A stretch of DNA of 64,000 nucleotides from Aphelenchoides besseyi (Eukaryota > Nematoda > Chromadorea > Rhabditida > Aphelenchoididae). Made by a program: the position numbers and the translations under genes. Location of the stretch: positions 8,618,001 to 8,682,000 of the forward strand of contig JAMPIQ010000001.1 of the NCBI GenBank assembly GCA_024699855.1. The letters run 5' to 3'. The notes below the pieces were generated by a model, which did not search any database, had not been told where the DNA came from, and worked only from the letters and a program-made list of their open reading frames with translations. Positions 35,969 to 48,874 of the stretch are shown piece by piece; the stretch's first letter is position 1, and each line of letters starts with the position of its first letter.

Positions 35969-37468
35969 TTATTCAAGTTCTTCGTCGCTTTCGGATCCAT
36001 AATTTGATCTGCGATATTCGCATTCTGAGCCGGTATAGTCATCTCCTGACTCTGAAATAAGAATCCTGTTACTTCTTTGTTCAATGTGTTTCTTCCCGTC
36101 GTCGCCAAATTTAAGGCTTAGTGTTAGTTGAGTTCTCTTCTCCCTCTCCAAAACCACTGATTTGTTCTCTTCATTGAACAACGTCAATCCAAATTCTCGT
36201 TTCAACGCATCGTCGCATTTCTTCATCCACTGCTCATTGCCGTTGTCCTAAGATAAATGTAAAACAAGTCGTCGGAAACAAAAACAACCAAAGAAATTCG
36301 TATTTCCGGTTGAACGTTTATTTCGCGTATTTCAACTCCGAGTTCATTAGCAACATCCAACAAGTATTGGGCATTTTTGATCATTTGATCGACAGAATTA
36401 ACGAGATATTTGACATTCTAGATTTAACTATGATCCATTTACCTGTCAAACGCTTACCGGAATTTGGTTGATGACTGTTCTATGGTCTGTCAACGATAAG
36501 ATGGCTCTATTATCCCTCACTTGTTTTACGTTCTCAAGAGCTTTTCTGAAGTTCTTGTCGTTATCGTTCTTCCATTTGGATTTGTGCACATCGTATTTAT
36601 CCGGCACCAATCTCCGATCATACGTGTCCCAATCGGACAGTTTAATCGGAAACTTCAAAGCCTCTAAACCACCATTTACAGTTGAACTAATAGCGAAAAT
36701 TATAAACAATTTTGGCTAACAAGCAACGTACATGTTAGCTAAAGCAAAGTTCTCAAACTCCATCTCTTTGAAGGTGATGCATTTGGCCTTTAGTCGAACA
36801 CATCGAGAAAGTATATCTGCGGTCATAGAGTTTCCATAATAGTTACATACTACGAAGAGAGTTTAAGATCGTTGAAAAGATCGACAATCACCTGCATTTT
36901 GGTTGCAATTAGTCCAACACAAACTTGTCAGTTCACATTCGCGATTCTCGATCGAATTCACTAAGTGAATGAAACCATCGATTTCGATTATTTTGTCAGG
37001 CAACTGTCTAATAAACTCGATGTCATGTCCGACATTTTGGTTGTGGTATAGTGGTAAATCGACTTTTATTTCCTTCAAATTCTCTTTCTCTAGAACAATA
37101 ACTCACTGGCCATCGAGTTGACAACCTACCACGTAGAATTCCTGCAACTTTTGTTGCTGCTTCCCAATTACCGTAGCATTGAATATCAACAGTGCCTGGT
37201 TTCGAGAGTTTTAGAATCGTTAATCCAAGCTCTTGATACTCGGAGTGAAAAACAAAAACACCAAAAAAGCGACAAAGAGATGTCGGCAAGTTGTTTCGGA
37301 TTTCTAGTGATGAATTGCTAATAACGATTTTCGTATCGACTTCGAGCGGTGAAAAAGCAGCAAAATAAGAGCGACTAATGGTCTGTAAATTGATCGACAC
37401 GAAGGTTGAGAGTATAGTAGACTTACGATTAGATTCCAGAAAAAAGGAATGCAGTAATTTTTTGCCAT
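35969..37468 (-). CDS. Orphan protein, possibly repeat-containing (unknown)
   Basis: I reconstruct about seven exons and about 400 residues from ATG 37468 (MAKNYCIPFFWNLI) to the stop at 35969. Introns have donors GTAAGT, GTAGGT, GTGATT, GTACGT, GTAAGC and GTTGTT, all with AG acceptors and matching phases, so the gene looks intact. Sequence blocks include FHSEYQELGLTILKLSKPG, QNVGHDIEFIRQLPDKIIEI, RCVRLKAKCITFKEMEFENF and the acidic C-terminus (GSESDEELE). The middle has a loose leucine-rich, F-box-associated flavour of the kind expanded in nematodes, but I see no F-box and claim no family. No signal peptide or TM. It lies same-strand and downstream of arginase. Confidence 0.6.
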
Positions 37469-37910
37469 TCGAGCTTTCAAATCGTTGTAGTAACATAACA
37501 GCAACTGTTTATTAAGAAGCGTTAATCGATCCTTATGCTAAATACACGACTTGTACAAACCAATTCATTGGAATACCTGAGTCTGTGCAAACGATCGTTT
37601 CATTCTTGACTTGTGAAACCAAAATGTTTCGTTCTTTGTGCACTTATTATCGCTTTAAAAGTCTCGGTGTTTGCACAACAAAAGCATTGAACGTCTTTTT
37701 GAGCAAAAGCAGGTCGTGGATTATCCTTCAGAATTGCAGACCTTTCGAAATCACCTCGATTACTCAATCAAATGACTCATCTTCTTGTTTGGCCACATGT
37801 TTGGATCGTGCTTTCGAATTCTTTTATTCAATGTTGAAAACGACCAATATTATACAACAAAAAAGATTATGAGATGAACCCGATTAATTTGAAGTTAGAA
37901 ACAAAAACGT
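37469..37910. other. Intergenic, arginase to orphan gene
   Basis: About 440 nt with no supported gene. A short plus open frame inside has no recognisable features. Probably the 3' UTR of arginase and the orphan promoter. Confidence 0.35.
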
Positions 37911-39321
37911 TCAGATGGCGGCACGACGTTGTGATTTGTCGATTTGCGTCTGTTGGTTTTCGAACTCTTCAGCACACAATTTTGGTAAGTAGATCGACTC
38001 CACCAGGTCCACCAGCAAACGTTCGCTTCGACGCCAAACATCGTCCTTGTGAGGCATAAACTCGACGATTTCAGTTGCCAACAGTCGAGCATCAAACGGG
38101 TTCTCACGAACGTAATCGAGAAACTCTGCGGCGTTGATTCCACCAACTTCCGGTGTACCAACAGCTGGTGATTCGTTGACTCGAAAAGCATCCAAATCGA
38201 TTGAAAGGCCGTAGCCTACGGTGTCGCGGTTGACCAAAGCAATCGCTTCCTCCATACATTGAGTGATACCGCGACGCAGAACTTCATTGTCGTAGAATAT
38301 TCGGACACCCATTCGAGACAACAACTCTTGTTCGGCATCTTCAAACGAGCGAATTCCAACGAAACACAAATTCTGCGGTTTGATTTTCGGTTTTGCGTCA
38401 CCAACTTTTGTCAACGCTTCGTGACCGATTCCCAACAAATGGGCGACTGGAGTGCCGTGTAGATTCTTGGTCGGAGACGAGTCCAATGTGTGAGAATCCT
38501 AAACATTTTATTATTATCATCTAATCGACAACTAACCAAATGTGCATCGACCCAGATTAATCCAACATCACCGTACGGTCGCATTGCGGAGCTAACACCC
38601 GACCATGTGCCGATCGCACAAGAATGATCGCCTCCAAAAATCAAAAGCTCGTTGTTGTCGTCTTTGTTGTTCATTTGATTCTCCAAGATCGTGCGAACTG
38701 CCGAACTTAGTTGACGAGAATTCTGAAGTTATTGTTAGTCAAAATCAAAGTTCAAGTAAACTTACTTGAATTACACCATCCAATGCATCGCTTTGTCGTC
38801 CCGAAACCGTTTCGTTGATTGTTGCTCTCCATTTCATTGGCACTCGACTGTTTTGAAAGAATGTTGACTGTTGAATGGCTCGTACCGCATGTTCACATCC
38901 CAAGTGTCTGAAAGAATTTCCGAATTAACAGTCGCCAATTCGTTTCGCAATCTTGTGTTTGCTATCAATCTTTCTGGTTGCATTTCTATATCTGTCCAAT
39001 GAACATTCGATTACCGTATTGGTCAGGTCCAGGTGCTCAAAATTGCAGTTCGTTGCGTCCATCAACGATCGTTTTGTTTGAAAAAATGATTGATTGCTTC
39101 ATCAAATGTCGTTGACGCAATTCAACAGCAAAAACTACAAACTAAATGCGCCAACAATTTGGGGTTTTGACTTTGATTCCAATTGTAATAATGGTACTTT
39201 CAAGACAAGCATTTCGAGTCGATCAATGAATACGTAAATTCACTCACCTTCCTCCGTGACCATTGGCTAATCCAACAACGTTCAAATGACGAGCTGATTG
39301 AAGAAAAACTGTAAACCGCAT
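37911..39321 (-). CDS. Arginase
   Basis: Manganese hydrolase that splits arginine to ornithine and urea. Four or five exons from ATG 39321 ([20 protein letters not shown]) to the stop at 37911; the first intron is about 340 nt. Metal-binding motifs are present after splicing: [21 protein letters not shown] and [13 protein letters not shown], together supplying the expected His and Asp ligands. The substrate loop is [10 protein letters not shown]. Two positions differ from common arginases: DAHTD reads DAHLD, and 'DAFDP' reads DAFRV. The rest ([18 protein letters not shown]) is ordinary for the arginase/agmatinase fold. Arginase is favoured over agmatinase by the HGTP loop and the long C-terminal helices. 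Confidence 0.87.
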
Positions 39322-40275
39322 TGCTGGAGATATGGTCTGACTTAAAATGAATAAATTTAGCGTCGTTATACGAACACGTGCGTTCATTTTATCCTCACTA
39401 CTTTGTTATGATCGTAATCCTCAGAACTCCGCCTATTCGTTGTTTTTCACTGCGCTAAACGTCAAGCCAACAACTTTCGGAGGAATACCTGATGTCAAAA
39501 AGGGCGGAGTTTATGTTGATGCAACGTGACGATTGTCGTTTGGTTAAAGATCGATTTCAACATCTATCATCGCATGCGCGTGGTTATTGAATGTTTCCAA
39601 AACAAACCGCCGACGTCGTTGAAATGTCAATTGTTGTGAAGTCGCTCGATACAGTGTTATTTGATCGTTGGACAACTGATGTTAAAGAACTTGCAAACAT
39701 CAGCGAAGAATTTTGATTGTTCTTTGACTCGAAAGAGCTCAACAAAATGCCATCAGATTGCGTTAAGATTTTTTGGGGTTATACCCACGACTGATCTCTG
39801 TTCTTCCGTCGCTAAGCGGCTATGTCTGTCGTGGGGTAGGAGAACTTTGCACGCCCGTTATTATGACTGATTGGGAACCTACGAAGTATTGTAAACTTCC
39901 AGTCGATATTCCCTAAGTACTAAATGGGTTACAGGTCGATTTCGACGAAACGCGCTCATTCGCCCGATCAGATCGACTCGTTGATCACGCGTTTGGGGAT
40001 TCCGATCCCACGTGGTCGCACAAAGAGATGTCAATTACACGATTAATCTTGATTGTCGATTGACTGAAGACAAGTTGATCACAAAGAACAATGATGATTT
40101 CTTCACGTATTTACATGAGTTAAATTACAACGTACAAAAACGATTGTACTAGATAAGTGAACAAGTGGAATTTTTGTCGATAAGAAATTTTGCTCAAAAA
40201 CCCGTCAATTCAAACGACAAGATACGAAACCGGATAGTGAATATTGAGAATGCGTAATCGATGTCCGTTTGCAAA
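39322..40275. other. Intergenic, ELMOD to arginase
   Basis: About 950 nt. Short open frames on plus (39347-39529, 39661-39870) show no domain. Nothing else recognised. Confidence 0.4.
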
Positions 40276-41554
40276 TCATCTCTTCAGAACCGATAATGAG
40301 GAAATGTCCGTAGTCGAAAGATCGGCTTTGTTCTTTTTAAGGTATCGCTCCAACAGGCCCACGAATTCGTTCTTCACTTCGTTGAAGTACATCACACTTT
40401 CAGGTTGTTTTTCTGCCCAGTAATCGCCAAACAAGTTGAATACATGGCCTGAAAGTTCCAGTCACTGCACTTTGATATCAACTCACAATACACCCGATGA
40501 AAATTGTCGATTGTTGGTGCTTCTTTCGAAGAGTTGCTGAAATGATTCCGAAGTAGACCGTTGATAAGAAGCTCTCGGCACAATGCAGTGATCGTAATTC
40601 CGCAGATAGCAAACGGAAATCTAAACGAATACTACAAATGTGCATTTCTGATTACCCATAGATGTTGTGTTCAGACAACTTTATTACACGCCGACAATTC
40701 TCAACATCGTACTGAGCGTAAAACAGTAAGTTCTCTAAGCCAAGGATTCCCATTCCTGCAAACAGCATCAACAAGAAAATAAATCGACACATACCACGAA
40801 AATCAGTTGATGGATCATCTCCCTAGAAACTTGAATTTAAATTGTTCGCCTAAAAGCAAGTCACTTGAAATCCAATCTCTTGCCATTGATTTGTTTTTCT
40901 AGCCGTCAGCTGTTCATTTGGTTTCAGAAGTGACCACAACATTTGAAGCATTTTTTCGTGCTCTTCATTCTTATTGTCATATGCTGTCGATCGTTTTTGT
41001 TCGACCTGAAAGTAGCTGTTGAGAAGAATGTTTCAAGTTTGGAACCAACCAACTGCTTCAGCTTCCTCTGACCGCGAATTTGTCTCATCGGAATGGCCAG
41101 TAACTTGGCCATATCGGCACGCTGTTCGCTGTCAGAATAATCGTCGTGTAAAAGAGTTTCAGCTTCGCTTGTTTCTGCTCCAGAATCCCAATTAATCTCT
41201 CGAATTCTGGAGTTTTCGGATTGAAAAAGCAGCTTCTCGACACGTTCGGTGCGTTCGGCCGCTGTAAGCCGAGAGTTTGCCGTCTAAACCAACCGTCAAT
41301 TAGCATGCATGTGTGGAAAGTCGTGAAAAGTGTAAGCACAAGAAGCCACGTGGAAAAAGCATAACGTTAAAGCCATTGATTAGCAACGCAAAACTTTAAA
41401 GGTTAAAGCGAAATGTTAAAAGTCATGGCATTCAGTGAACAAAATCACGTACAATTGAGCGGAAGGTGTAAATGCCAAACAGACGTTCGGTACAATAGAG
41501 GAGAAATTGAAAAACGAAACTGTGGAGTTGATACAGAAGGTCCACGATTGCCAT
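40276..41554 (-). CDS. ELMO domain-containing protein (ELMOD family)
   Basis: ELMOD proteins act as GAPs for Arf-family GTPases. The first exon starts at ATG 41554 (MAIVDLLYQLHSFVFQFLLY), like the hydrophobic N-terminus of ELMOD1/2, and joins in phase 0 through a GTACGT donor to an exon starting TANSRLTAAERTERVEKLLF. The ELMO core follows: MLQMLWSLLKPNEQL, TNQWQEIGFQGDDPSTDFRG, MGILGLENLLFY, then LINGLLRNHFSNSSKEAPTI. The conserved WQEIGFQGDDPSTDFRGMG block contains the expected arginine. The C-terminus (ESVMYFNEVKNEFVGLLERY) matches human 'DIMEFNRVREKF'. The ATG directly follows TTGGCTGCAG, and the OTUD6B stop is only 121 nt upstream, so this is probably the second gene of an operon. Confidence 0.88.
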
Positions 41555-41566
41555 CTGCAGCCAAAA
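41553..41566 (-). promoter_or_regulatory. Putative trans-splice acceptor for ELMOD
   Basis: TTTTGGCTGCAG immediately before the ELMOD ATG on minus, within the 121-nt gap after OTUD6B. With no local donor available, this AG is a likely spliced-leader acceptor. Confidence 0.5.
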
Positions 41567-41675
41567 TAGAACGGTGATTAGAAGTTTCAGTTAAAGATAT
41601 CGATTGTCTGCGAACAACTTGAATAGAAAGGGAATTCAAAAGTAAACGGTTTAATTTCAACAAAAACAAACAATT

Positions 41676-42757
41676 TCAATCGAAACTTCGAGTCGTCGCG
41701 TTGTAATGTTCGCCCAAAGCATAGGCAAATCGATGGTACGTAATGATCAGCGGCGAAGTCGTGAACTCATCGCCAAACACATGCGGAGGACCGTCGGCGT
41801 GCATGACGCGAATTGGACGTTTAAACGCAGAGCTTATGGCTTTCAACTAGAAACAATCAAATGATATCGATGCGAAAATCAGACCTCAGTTGCGCCACCC
41901 CAGATTCCACCGGCACGACAAGAATTGCGGACTTTTCGACAGTACTCTTCAAAGCCTTCAGCATCGAGCTCACCGTCCTCAAGAAAAGGCAGGAAATCGT
42001 CACGGTTTTCGAGCATGAACGCCGCTGCCTTCTCACGCACTAACTCACCAGTTGACTTAAACAGAAGTTACAAGCTGAGAAGGTCGAGAGCTTACGTGTG
42101 ATGCCGAATTGAGATCCAACTGTTGAGAAACGGCGTTGTACATGCAATCGCCATTTGGTTCGATGTGAAAGAGTCGAAGATTTTGCTCAGCAAGAAGATC
42201 ATTGATTCGCTTAGTTTCCAATGTTCCTCGACTGTTCTGCGCGTTCTTGGCGTCCTCTTTCGCCGCTTCAATTCGCTTCCGTTCGACTTCTGCTTTCTTT
42301 TCCTGAGTTAAAGAAATGTAATCTGAACATCAAAAGTGAACTCACTCGTTGTTTCTGAGCTCGATTTTTCTTTTTTGGAGCTTCTTCGATTGTTTCCTCG
42401 TCGTTTGGTTCATCAGACTTTTCGTCGACTGTCGAACTTTTGTTGACTGTCGTTTCTTTCAGTCGCTCCGTCAACTCTCGAAGTTCCTTTTCGTGTCGCT
42501 CCTTCTGCTCTTGTTCCAAATTCGCGATTGTCGTCTGAATCTCCTTCTTTTGCTTCTTATCCGTTTTGTTGACCGTCTTCTTTAAGGCAAGAACGTGGGC
42601 TGAAATCGCTCTATAACAATAAACAAGTCCACTAAGACTGTCAGAAGAAACAAACAAAATGAAAGAAGTAAACTAACCAACCTAACAGTTCTTTTTTCTC
42701 TTTGCTATGGCGTATTTTCAATTCATCGGCCGGAGACACTACTTCGTCGTCAGACAT
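41676..42757 (-). CDS. OTU-domain deubiquitinase OTUD6B-like
   Basis: Cysteine protease that removes ubiquitin chains. From ATG 42757 (MSDDEVVSPADELKIRHSKE), a lysine/glutamate-rich coiled coil (ALKKTVNKTDKKQKKEIQTT, ERHEKELRELTERLKE) makes up the N-terminal half as in OTUD6A/B. The OTU domain starts after NDLLAEQNLRLFHIEPNGDC, where the catalytic Cys sits in PNGDCMYNAVSQQL. The catalytic His is in ALGEHYNATT near the C-terminus. Other OTU blocks are GELVREKAAAFMLENRDDFL, RAGGIWGGATELKAISSAF and RVMHADGPPHVFG. About six exons with short introns. A GTTTTCAG-TTACTAAG-ATG context at the start suggests a spliced leader. It is the upstream partner of ELMOD (121-nt gap). Confidence 0.92.
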
Positions 42758-43065
42758 CTTAGTAACTGAAAACAAATCCAATAAATTTTTTGCCGAAGAA
42801 ACCAGTTAAGTTGTGAATCTATGAGTACTTGTCCCTAGCAATGAAATCGATTAACCGTGACATTGTGTTCGTTTGTAAGAAGCTGAAAACACTAGTCGCT
42901 TTGCAGGTGCCTGATTTCATTGTTAGATTCGGTTTTGTGTTCATCATTTTGTTGCCAGCACATGGTGTTGGGATTTTGCTGCTTCACAGATTTCAGCATC
43001 ATCGGACTCTTCGTTTTGCTCGAACTTGTTATTCGAGAATTTCGACGTATTTTTCTCAACTCTTT

Positions 43066-43080
43066 TGTTTCAGTTTTCGT
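43066..43080 (+). promoter_or_regulatory. Putative trans-splice acceptor for SF3B6
   Basis: TCTTTTGTTTCAG at about 43061-43073, about 40 nt before the SF3B6 ATG and without an assigned donor, consistent with spliced-leader addition (a 5' UTR intron is the alternative). Confidence 0.35.
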
Positions 43081-43110
43081 CGTCGATTTCTTCAAACAGC
43101 GTTTGCAATC

Positions 43111-43605
43111 ATGGCGATGGCTAATCGTGGTCGTTCGAGCAAATTGGCTCCGGAGATCAACAAGATTCTGTACGTCAAGAATCTTCCGTACAAAATCACG
43201 GCTGAAGAAATGTACGACATTTTCGGGAAATTTGGAGCACTTCGTCAAATTAGAATGTAAGTCTAGTGTTATTGCAAACGAATTGGTTTGTAGTGGAAAC
43301 ACCGCCGAAACTCGGGGTACAGCTTTCGTGGTCTATGAGGACATTTACGATGCCAAGAACGCGTGTGAACATCTCAGCGGTTTCAACGTCAGTAATCGGT
43401 ATTTGGTGGTTCTTTACTATCAGGTAACTCGGTTATTCTTCTCTTGCCTTTCACCTCCTTGTTTTAGGCGACAAAATCATATCAACGAATGAACACCGAT
43501 CAACAACGAGAGAAACTAGAGGACATCAAATCGCGTTATGGTTTGGGTGGTGATCTCGAAAAAGTCAAAGACCAAATGGCAATGACTCCAACACCTCGAC
43601 GTTGA
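43111..43605 (+). CDS. SF3B6: Splicing factor 3B subunit 6 (SF3B6, p14)
   Basis: U2 snRNP subunit that contacts the branch-point adenosine. Three exons: 43111-43256, 43294-43433, 43468-43605, with introns of 37 and 34 nt. The whole protein is a single RRM with flanks: [20 protein letters not shown], then [48 protein letters not shown] and the C-terminal [20 protein letters not shown]. Each block matches animal p14 nearly residue for residue, and the length of about 140 is typical. The stop lies 27 nt from the convergent Wnt stop. Confidence 0.96.
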
Positions 43606-43632
43606 TTTCTGCGATCCGTTGAACCGTCTTGT

Positions 43633-45329
43633 TTATTTGCAATAATGTTTCTCAACAACCATCTGACAAATTTTACATTTCACGGCGCAACAATAAACGA
43701 ATTTACAACGACATTGCTCTTCAACGGTCATCTGTCGCGTGTTGAATCCACGAGCACAACACAAATGTTTACAACTTGACGAGTCTGTGGTGTTCTGTTT
43801 ACATTCGCTAAAAGAAAGAACTATTCATTCTTTGATTATTTTAACATACCGATCTCTCGTACCCAACGAACCTAAATCCAAGTTTTCGTCGCAATAAGTT
43901 GGCGATCCGCGCAAGTAGATCTGAAATAGGAACATTAGCTTAACAGTTAGCAAAGATACCAATTCGGGTTCCAATTTTGAGTTAAATGGATCACGTGTTG
44001 TGCGGGAGTCACTTTTCGAGCCGGTGGTATCGTATGTTTGACCAATTTGATGGGCCAAGTCATAGCGTTCTTTCAACTGTTGAGCAATTTCTTTTAAATC
44101 GGGCAACGTGTACCAACATGTTTTGACATCACATCCGCTCGAAACTCCATGGCATTTACATTTGCGCATAAGACTTTGTTGTGTAACCTGAAAACAACTT
44201 GAAAAGATCAACTTCAATTCTTCAACTTACAATGCGACCAACATCGTTGTTGTGTTGATTCATTCGAGCTTTTGGCCCGGCTTTTGGCGCGATTGGTTCT
44301 TCGTTCAAATGTTCACCGTCAAATTCCAAAACGGACTGAAAACTCAGTTTACAACTGTTCGTTATTTTGCTTTACTTTTCGTTTACGTAACGTAAATTGT
44401 GGCAAACGTCTCCACATTGCATCTGCCCATTCTCTTGATACTCGTTTACCGTAAACAACGTTGTCACTGCATCCTTTCCACTAAACACAAAAGTTAAAAG
44501 CGAGTTTAGATCATTTTGTTTACTTTGTAAGCATCAGAATTCGACATGCTTCCTGGTACTGTGGTTGTTTCCACATAACCGCATGGACAGAAGTTTAACT
44601 GGCCGCTTACACACGCTTTTGCGACCTGATGAGTAACAGCTGCAGATGATAAGGCATGAACAAACGCCTGCTCTTTTGTACCTAAAGTTCATAGACAAAA
44701 CTTGTTGTATAGAAAAAAGGTCGTCTTCAGACAAAGAATTTGACAGCTACTTGGATATAATCATCAACTTAATACGGGGAAAGAAGTTATGCATCACTGA
44801 CGACCAAACGAGCGTACTAACCACTGCGCTATTTCGCTCAACACCCAATAACCGATAGGCAGCTTCAAAAGTTCCTTGCATCTTACCTTTGGTCAAATCG
44901 GAACGTAAGTCGGGAGCTAACAACAATGTCGAACAGTTCCATCGTTCCTCAGCAAAAGCATTTTGACAAACATTGAGTGCTAATTTGGCGGCATTTACAA
45001 TTACGGGCATCAGTTCGGGTATTCGACGACACATTCGCGACTGAAAATGGAAAATCAGTTTAATAAAACTTGTTTTACGTAATAAGATCAGTGCTTATTC
45101 ACGGCAAATGAACCCTTACTTGGTAAGTGACCAGACCAAATTCTTTGCGCTCCGTCCGATTCGATGGGCACTGGCTCGATTCTGACCACGGCGGAGAAAC
45201 CTTGTGCATGGCTCTACAGTTCGTACTCTAAGAGAGAAGCGAAAGGTAAACTTACAGCCATTTTATACAAAAACCAGTAGAGAAAAAGGACAAAACTGCC
45301 GCCAAAAACAAAACCCGCCGAGTGAACAT
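43633..45329 (-). CDS. Wnt ligand
   Basis: Secreted, lipid-modified signalling protein. Eight or so exons from ATG 45329. The signal peptide is MFTRRVLFLAAVLSFFSTGF; an acceptor at TGTAG joins it in frame to MHKVSPPWSESSQC, then LVTYQSRMCRRIPELM, the usual start of the Wnt core. Further blocks: CQNAFAEERWNCS, KEQAFVHALSSAAVTH, CVSGQLNFCPCG, WKGCSDNVVYGKRVSREWAD, then MRKCKCHGVSSGCDVKTCW and the cysteine-rich end (FNTRQMTVEEQCRCKF...). The acylated-Ser site normally reads GVSGSC or GLSGSC; here it is GVSSGC, with the first Ser kept. The cysteine framework looks complete. Which of the nematode Wnts (cwn-1, cwn-2, egl-20, lin-44, mom-2) it matches is not resolved. Confidence 0.93.
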
Positions 45330-46123
45330 TGGAGCCCGATTCTAAAATGCGACAATTCATTGCGGAATGTGAACGGGAATTTGGCGCCAATGGCAAACCA
45401 ATCGCTCGACCACGAGAAAAGGACCGTTGAGCAAGCGACCGAAAAACATCGGCGAAATGGAAACAACGAGTTTAAGTCAATGGCCAAAATAATTGTCACA
45501 ATTTTGTTCTACGAGAATCGAAATCACTTGTTGCGCTAAATAGACGACCATTTTGTGGTCAGACTGAAGAAATGGAATTGAAGTGTCATTCAATCAGTAA
45601 CGACAAATGGAATGACTGCCGTTTGGGTTGCATTTCACATTTACGAGCTTCGGCCTTTCGATGACCGCGGCCACATTCTGTTCAACAAAAAAGATCGTTA
45701 ACGAGTTGTCACATTTATGGCGCTTCAAGACTCGACATTACGAGTCGGAGGAACAACCAATCCGAAGAACATACGGCAAATTGATCAAGAAACGAATTTA
45801 AACATCTGGAGCGTTTGGCTGTTGTCGGGGTGTTAGATCACATGTTACTTTTGATCAAAAGGAAAATATTTACAATTGAAATTGTTTAATGGGCAACACA
45901 CTATTTCCGTGTACATACAGTATCCCAATTGTATCTAATGAAATTGATTACGATTAGTAAATGGTCAACTGAGTCATTCAATTGCTGTAGAGACTCGTTC
46001 AAAAATATTCTATACCATTCGTACGAAACGAGCAGTCGAGAAACGAACTCGATGATGTGGTTCTTCGTCGCAGTTGCTTTCTCGTTCAACTTTTTAGCAA
46101 GTCGATAATTTAGTTTAGTACTA
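45330..46123. other. Intergenic, Wnt and dynamitin divergent promoter
   Basis: About 790 nt between divergent starts. A minus open frame at 45901-46089 (FVSRLLVSYEWYRIF) has no start context or splice support. I see no gene. Confidence 0.4.
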
Positions 46124-47151
46124 ATGAACTCCCAACAGGAAGTGATCTACGAATGCGGACCGGAAGACGACTTTGAGAAAATCGAGAGCACTGATGTGCC
46201 AAACCAAGAAGAAGGTGATTTTACTTTCGACTCTTTAACTTCTAGTTCAGTTGTCTCTTACATCAAACAACTCGAAGAGAGTCGTTACATCGATCACTTC
46301 TTTCAAGTTGGTCCAAAAACCGAAGATGAAACGTTGTTCGATCGTTACAATCGGCTACGAAGCGAAATGATTTTGTTGCACGATCGAATTCGAGAGGAGC
46401 AATTGGTTAGTTCAAACTCATTACTTTTTGTAAATTTCGCTTCAGAAGCGCGGAAATTGCAATTCCCAGAACATCGAAAATTTACAAAACTTCCTGTCCG
46501 CTCTAAACGTCGCTGAACGTCAAGCGTGAGTTGAAAATTTTTATTGCAATGCAATCGAATTTTAGTACTGAGTTTGTGGATCCAAACGCTCAGCGACTAG
46601 CGAGGTTGAACAAGCGAGTCTCTGAGTTGGAATGGACGTTGGGAATCGACTCGACGAGCTCTCCGCAATCCGCGACACCGATTTTTAAGGAATTGGAGGA
46701 CCTGAAAGTCCGAGTCACACTTCTGACCACCGATTTGATACACAAAATTCACAGACGAATCAAAGAGAATGCACAAGCCAATTCAGCCCGAAGTGATGTC
46801 TCCGTTGAAACTTCGTATCTACGAGATGAGAACCAGAGCGGATTGACGGAGATGCACGAGCTGGTGAAGAATTGGGACAAACGTTGCAAAGAGATTCCGA
46901 ACATCGTCGACCATCTGGCTGCGACGAGAACTCAACAACAAGACGGTAAACATTCTGGAGCTTTTAATTTTAGTTCACGGGTTGTTTTAGCAAGTCGAGT
47001 GATTAGGAAATACGCGAAGCTTTCGGCCATTAAGACGGACATCGAAAAGACGTTGGCATTTCAACGAGAGCTGGATGCTTTAAACAAGAAACGAAACGAA
47101 CATCGTTTGAAGGAAATCAAACAACGAATCAGCTCTCTAAACGCCAATTAA
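46124..47151 (+). CDS. Dynactin subunit 2 (dynamitin, p50)
   Basis: Subunit of the dynactin shoulder that couples dynein to cargo. About 290 residues, shorter than human (about 400). It has the N-terminal dynamitin motif in the form EVIYECGPEDDFEKIES ... TFDSLTSSSVVSYI, then helical coiled-coil sequence. An intron (GTTAGT...CTTCAG) after IREEQL leads to an exon that reads NIENLQNFLSALNVAERQ, and another leads to TEFVDPNAQRLARLNKRVSE followed by LEWTLGIDSTSS, which matches the 'AELEKRLTELE' region. A further short intron (GTAAAC...GTTTTAG) fits within the last ORF. The C-terminal helix (TLAFQRELDALNKKRNEHRL) matches the family. It is convergent with reptin, which ends 113 nt away. Confidence 0.8.
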
Positions 47152-47263
47152 ATGTTTGCAATCTTGTTTCATATTTTCAGTTGAATAAAAGCATCTCGTG
47201 TTTATCGTAACTGTAACAGACAACAGAAAGTGAGGAATAACAACGTGAATAAACATAACCGAA

Positions 47264-48874
<1,611 letters not shown>

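Noticed and set aside
37030..37100. tRNA-like A box (TGGTATAGTGG) and a weak B-like TTCAAAT downstream
   Set aside because: It lies inside a coding exon of the orphan gene, the T stem does not pair, and no acceptor stem forms.
39660..39900. Structured-looking stretch (TTTTGGGGTTATACCCACGAC) suspected as an RNA gene
   Set aside because: It matches no snRNA, SL RNA or tRNA that I recognise.
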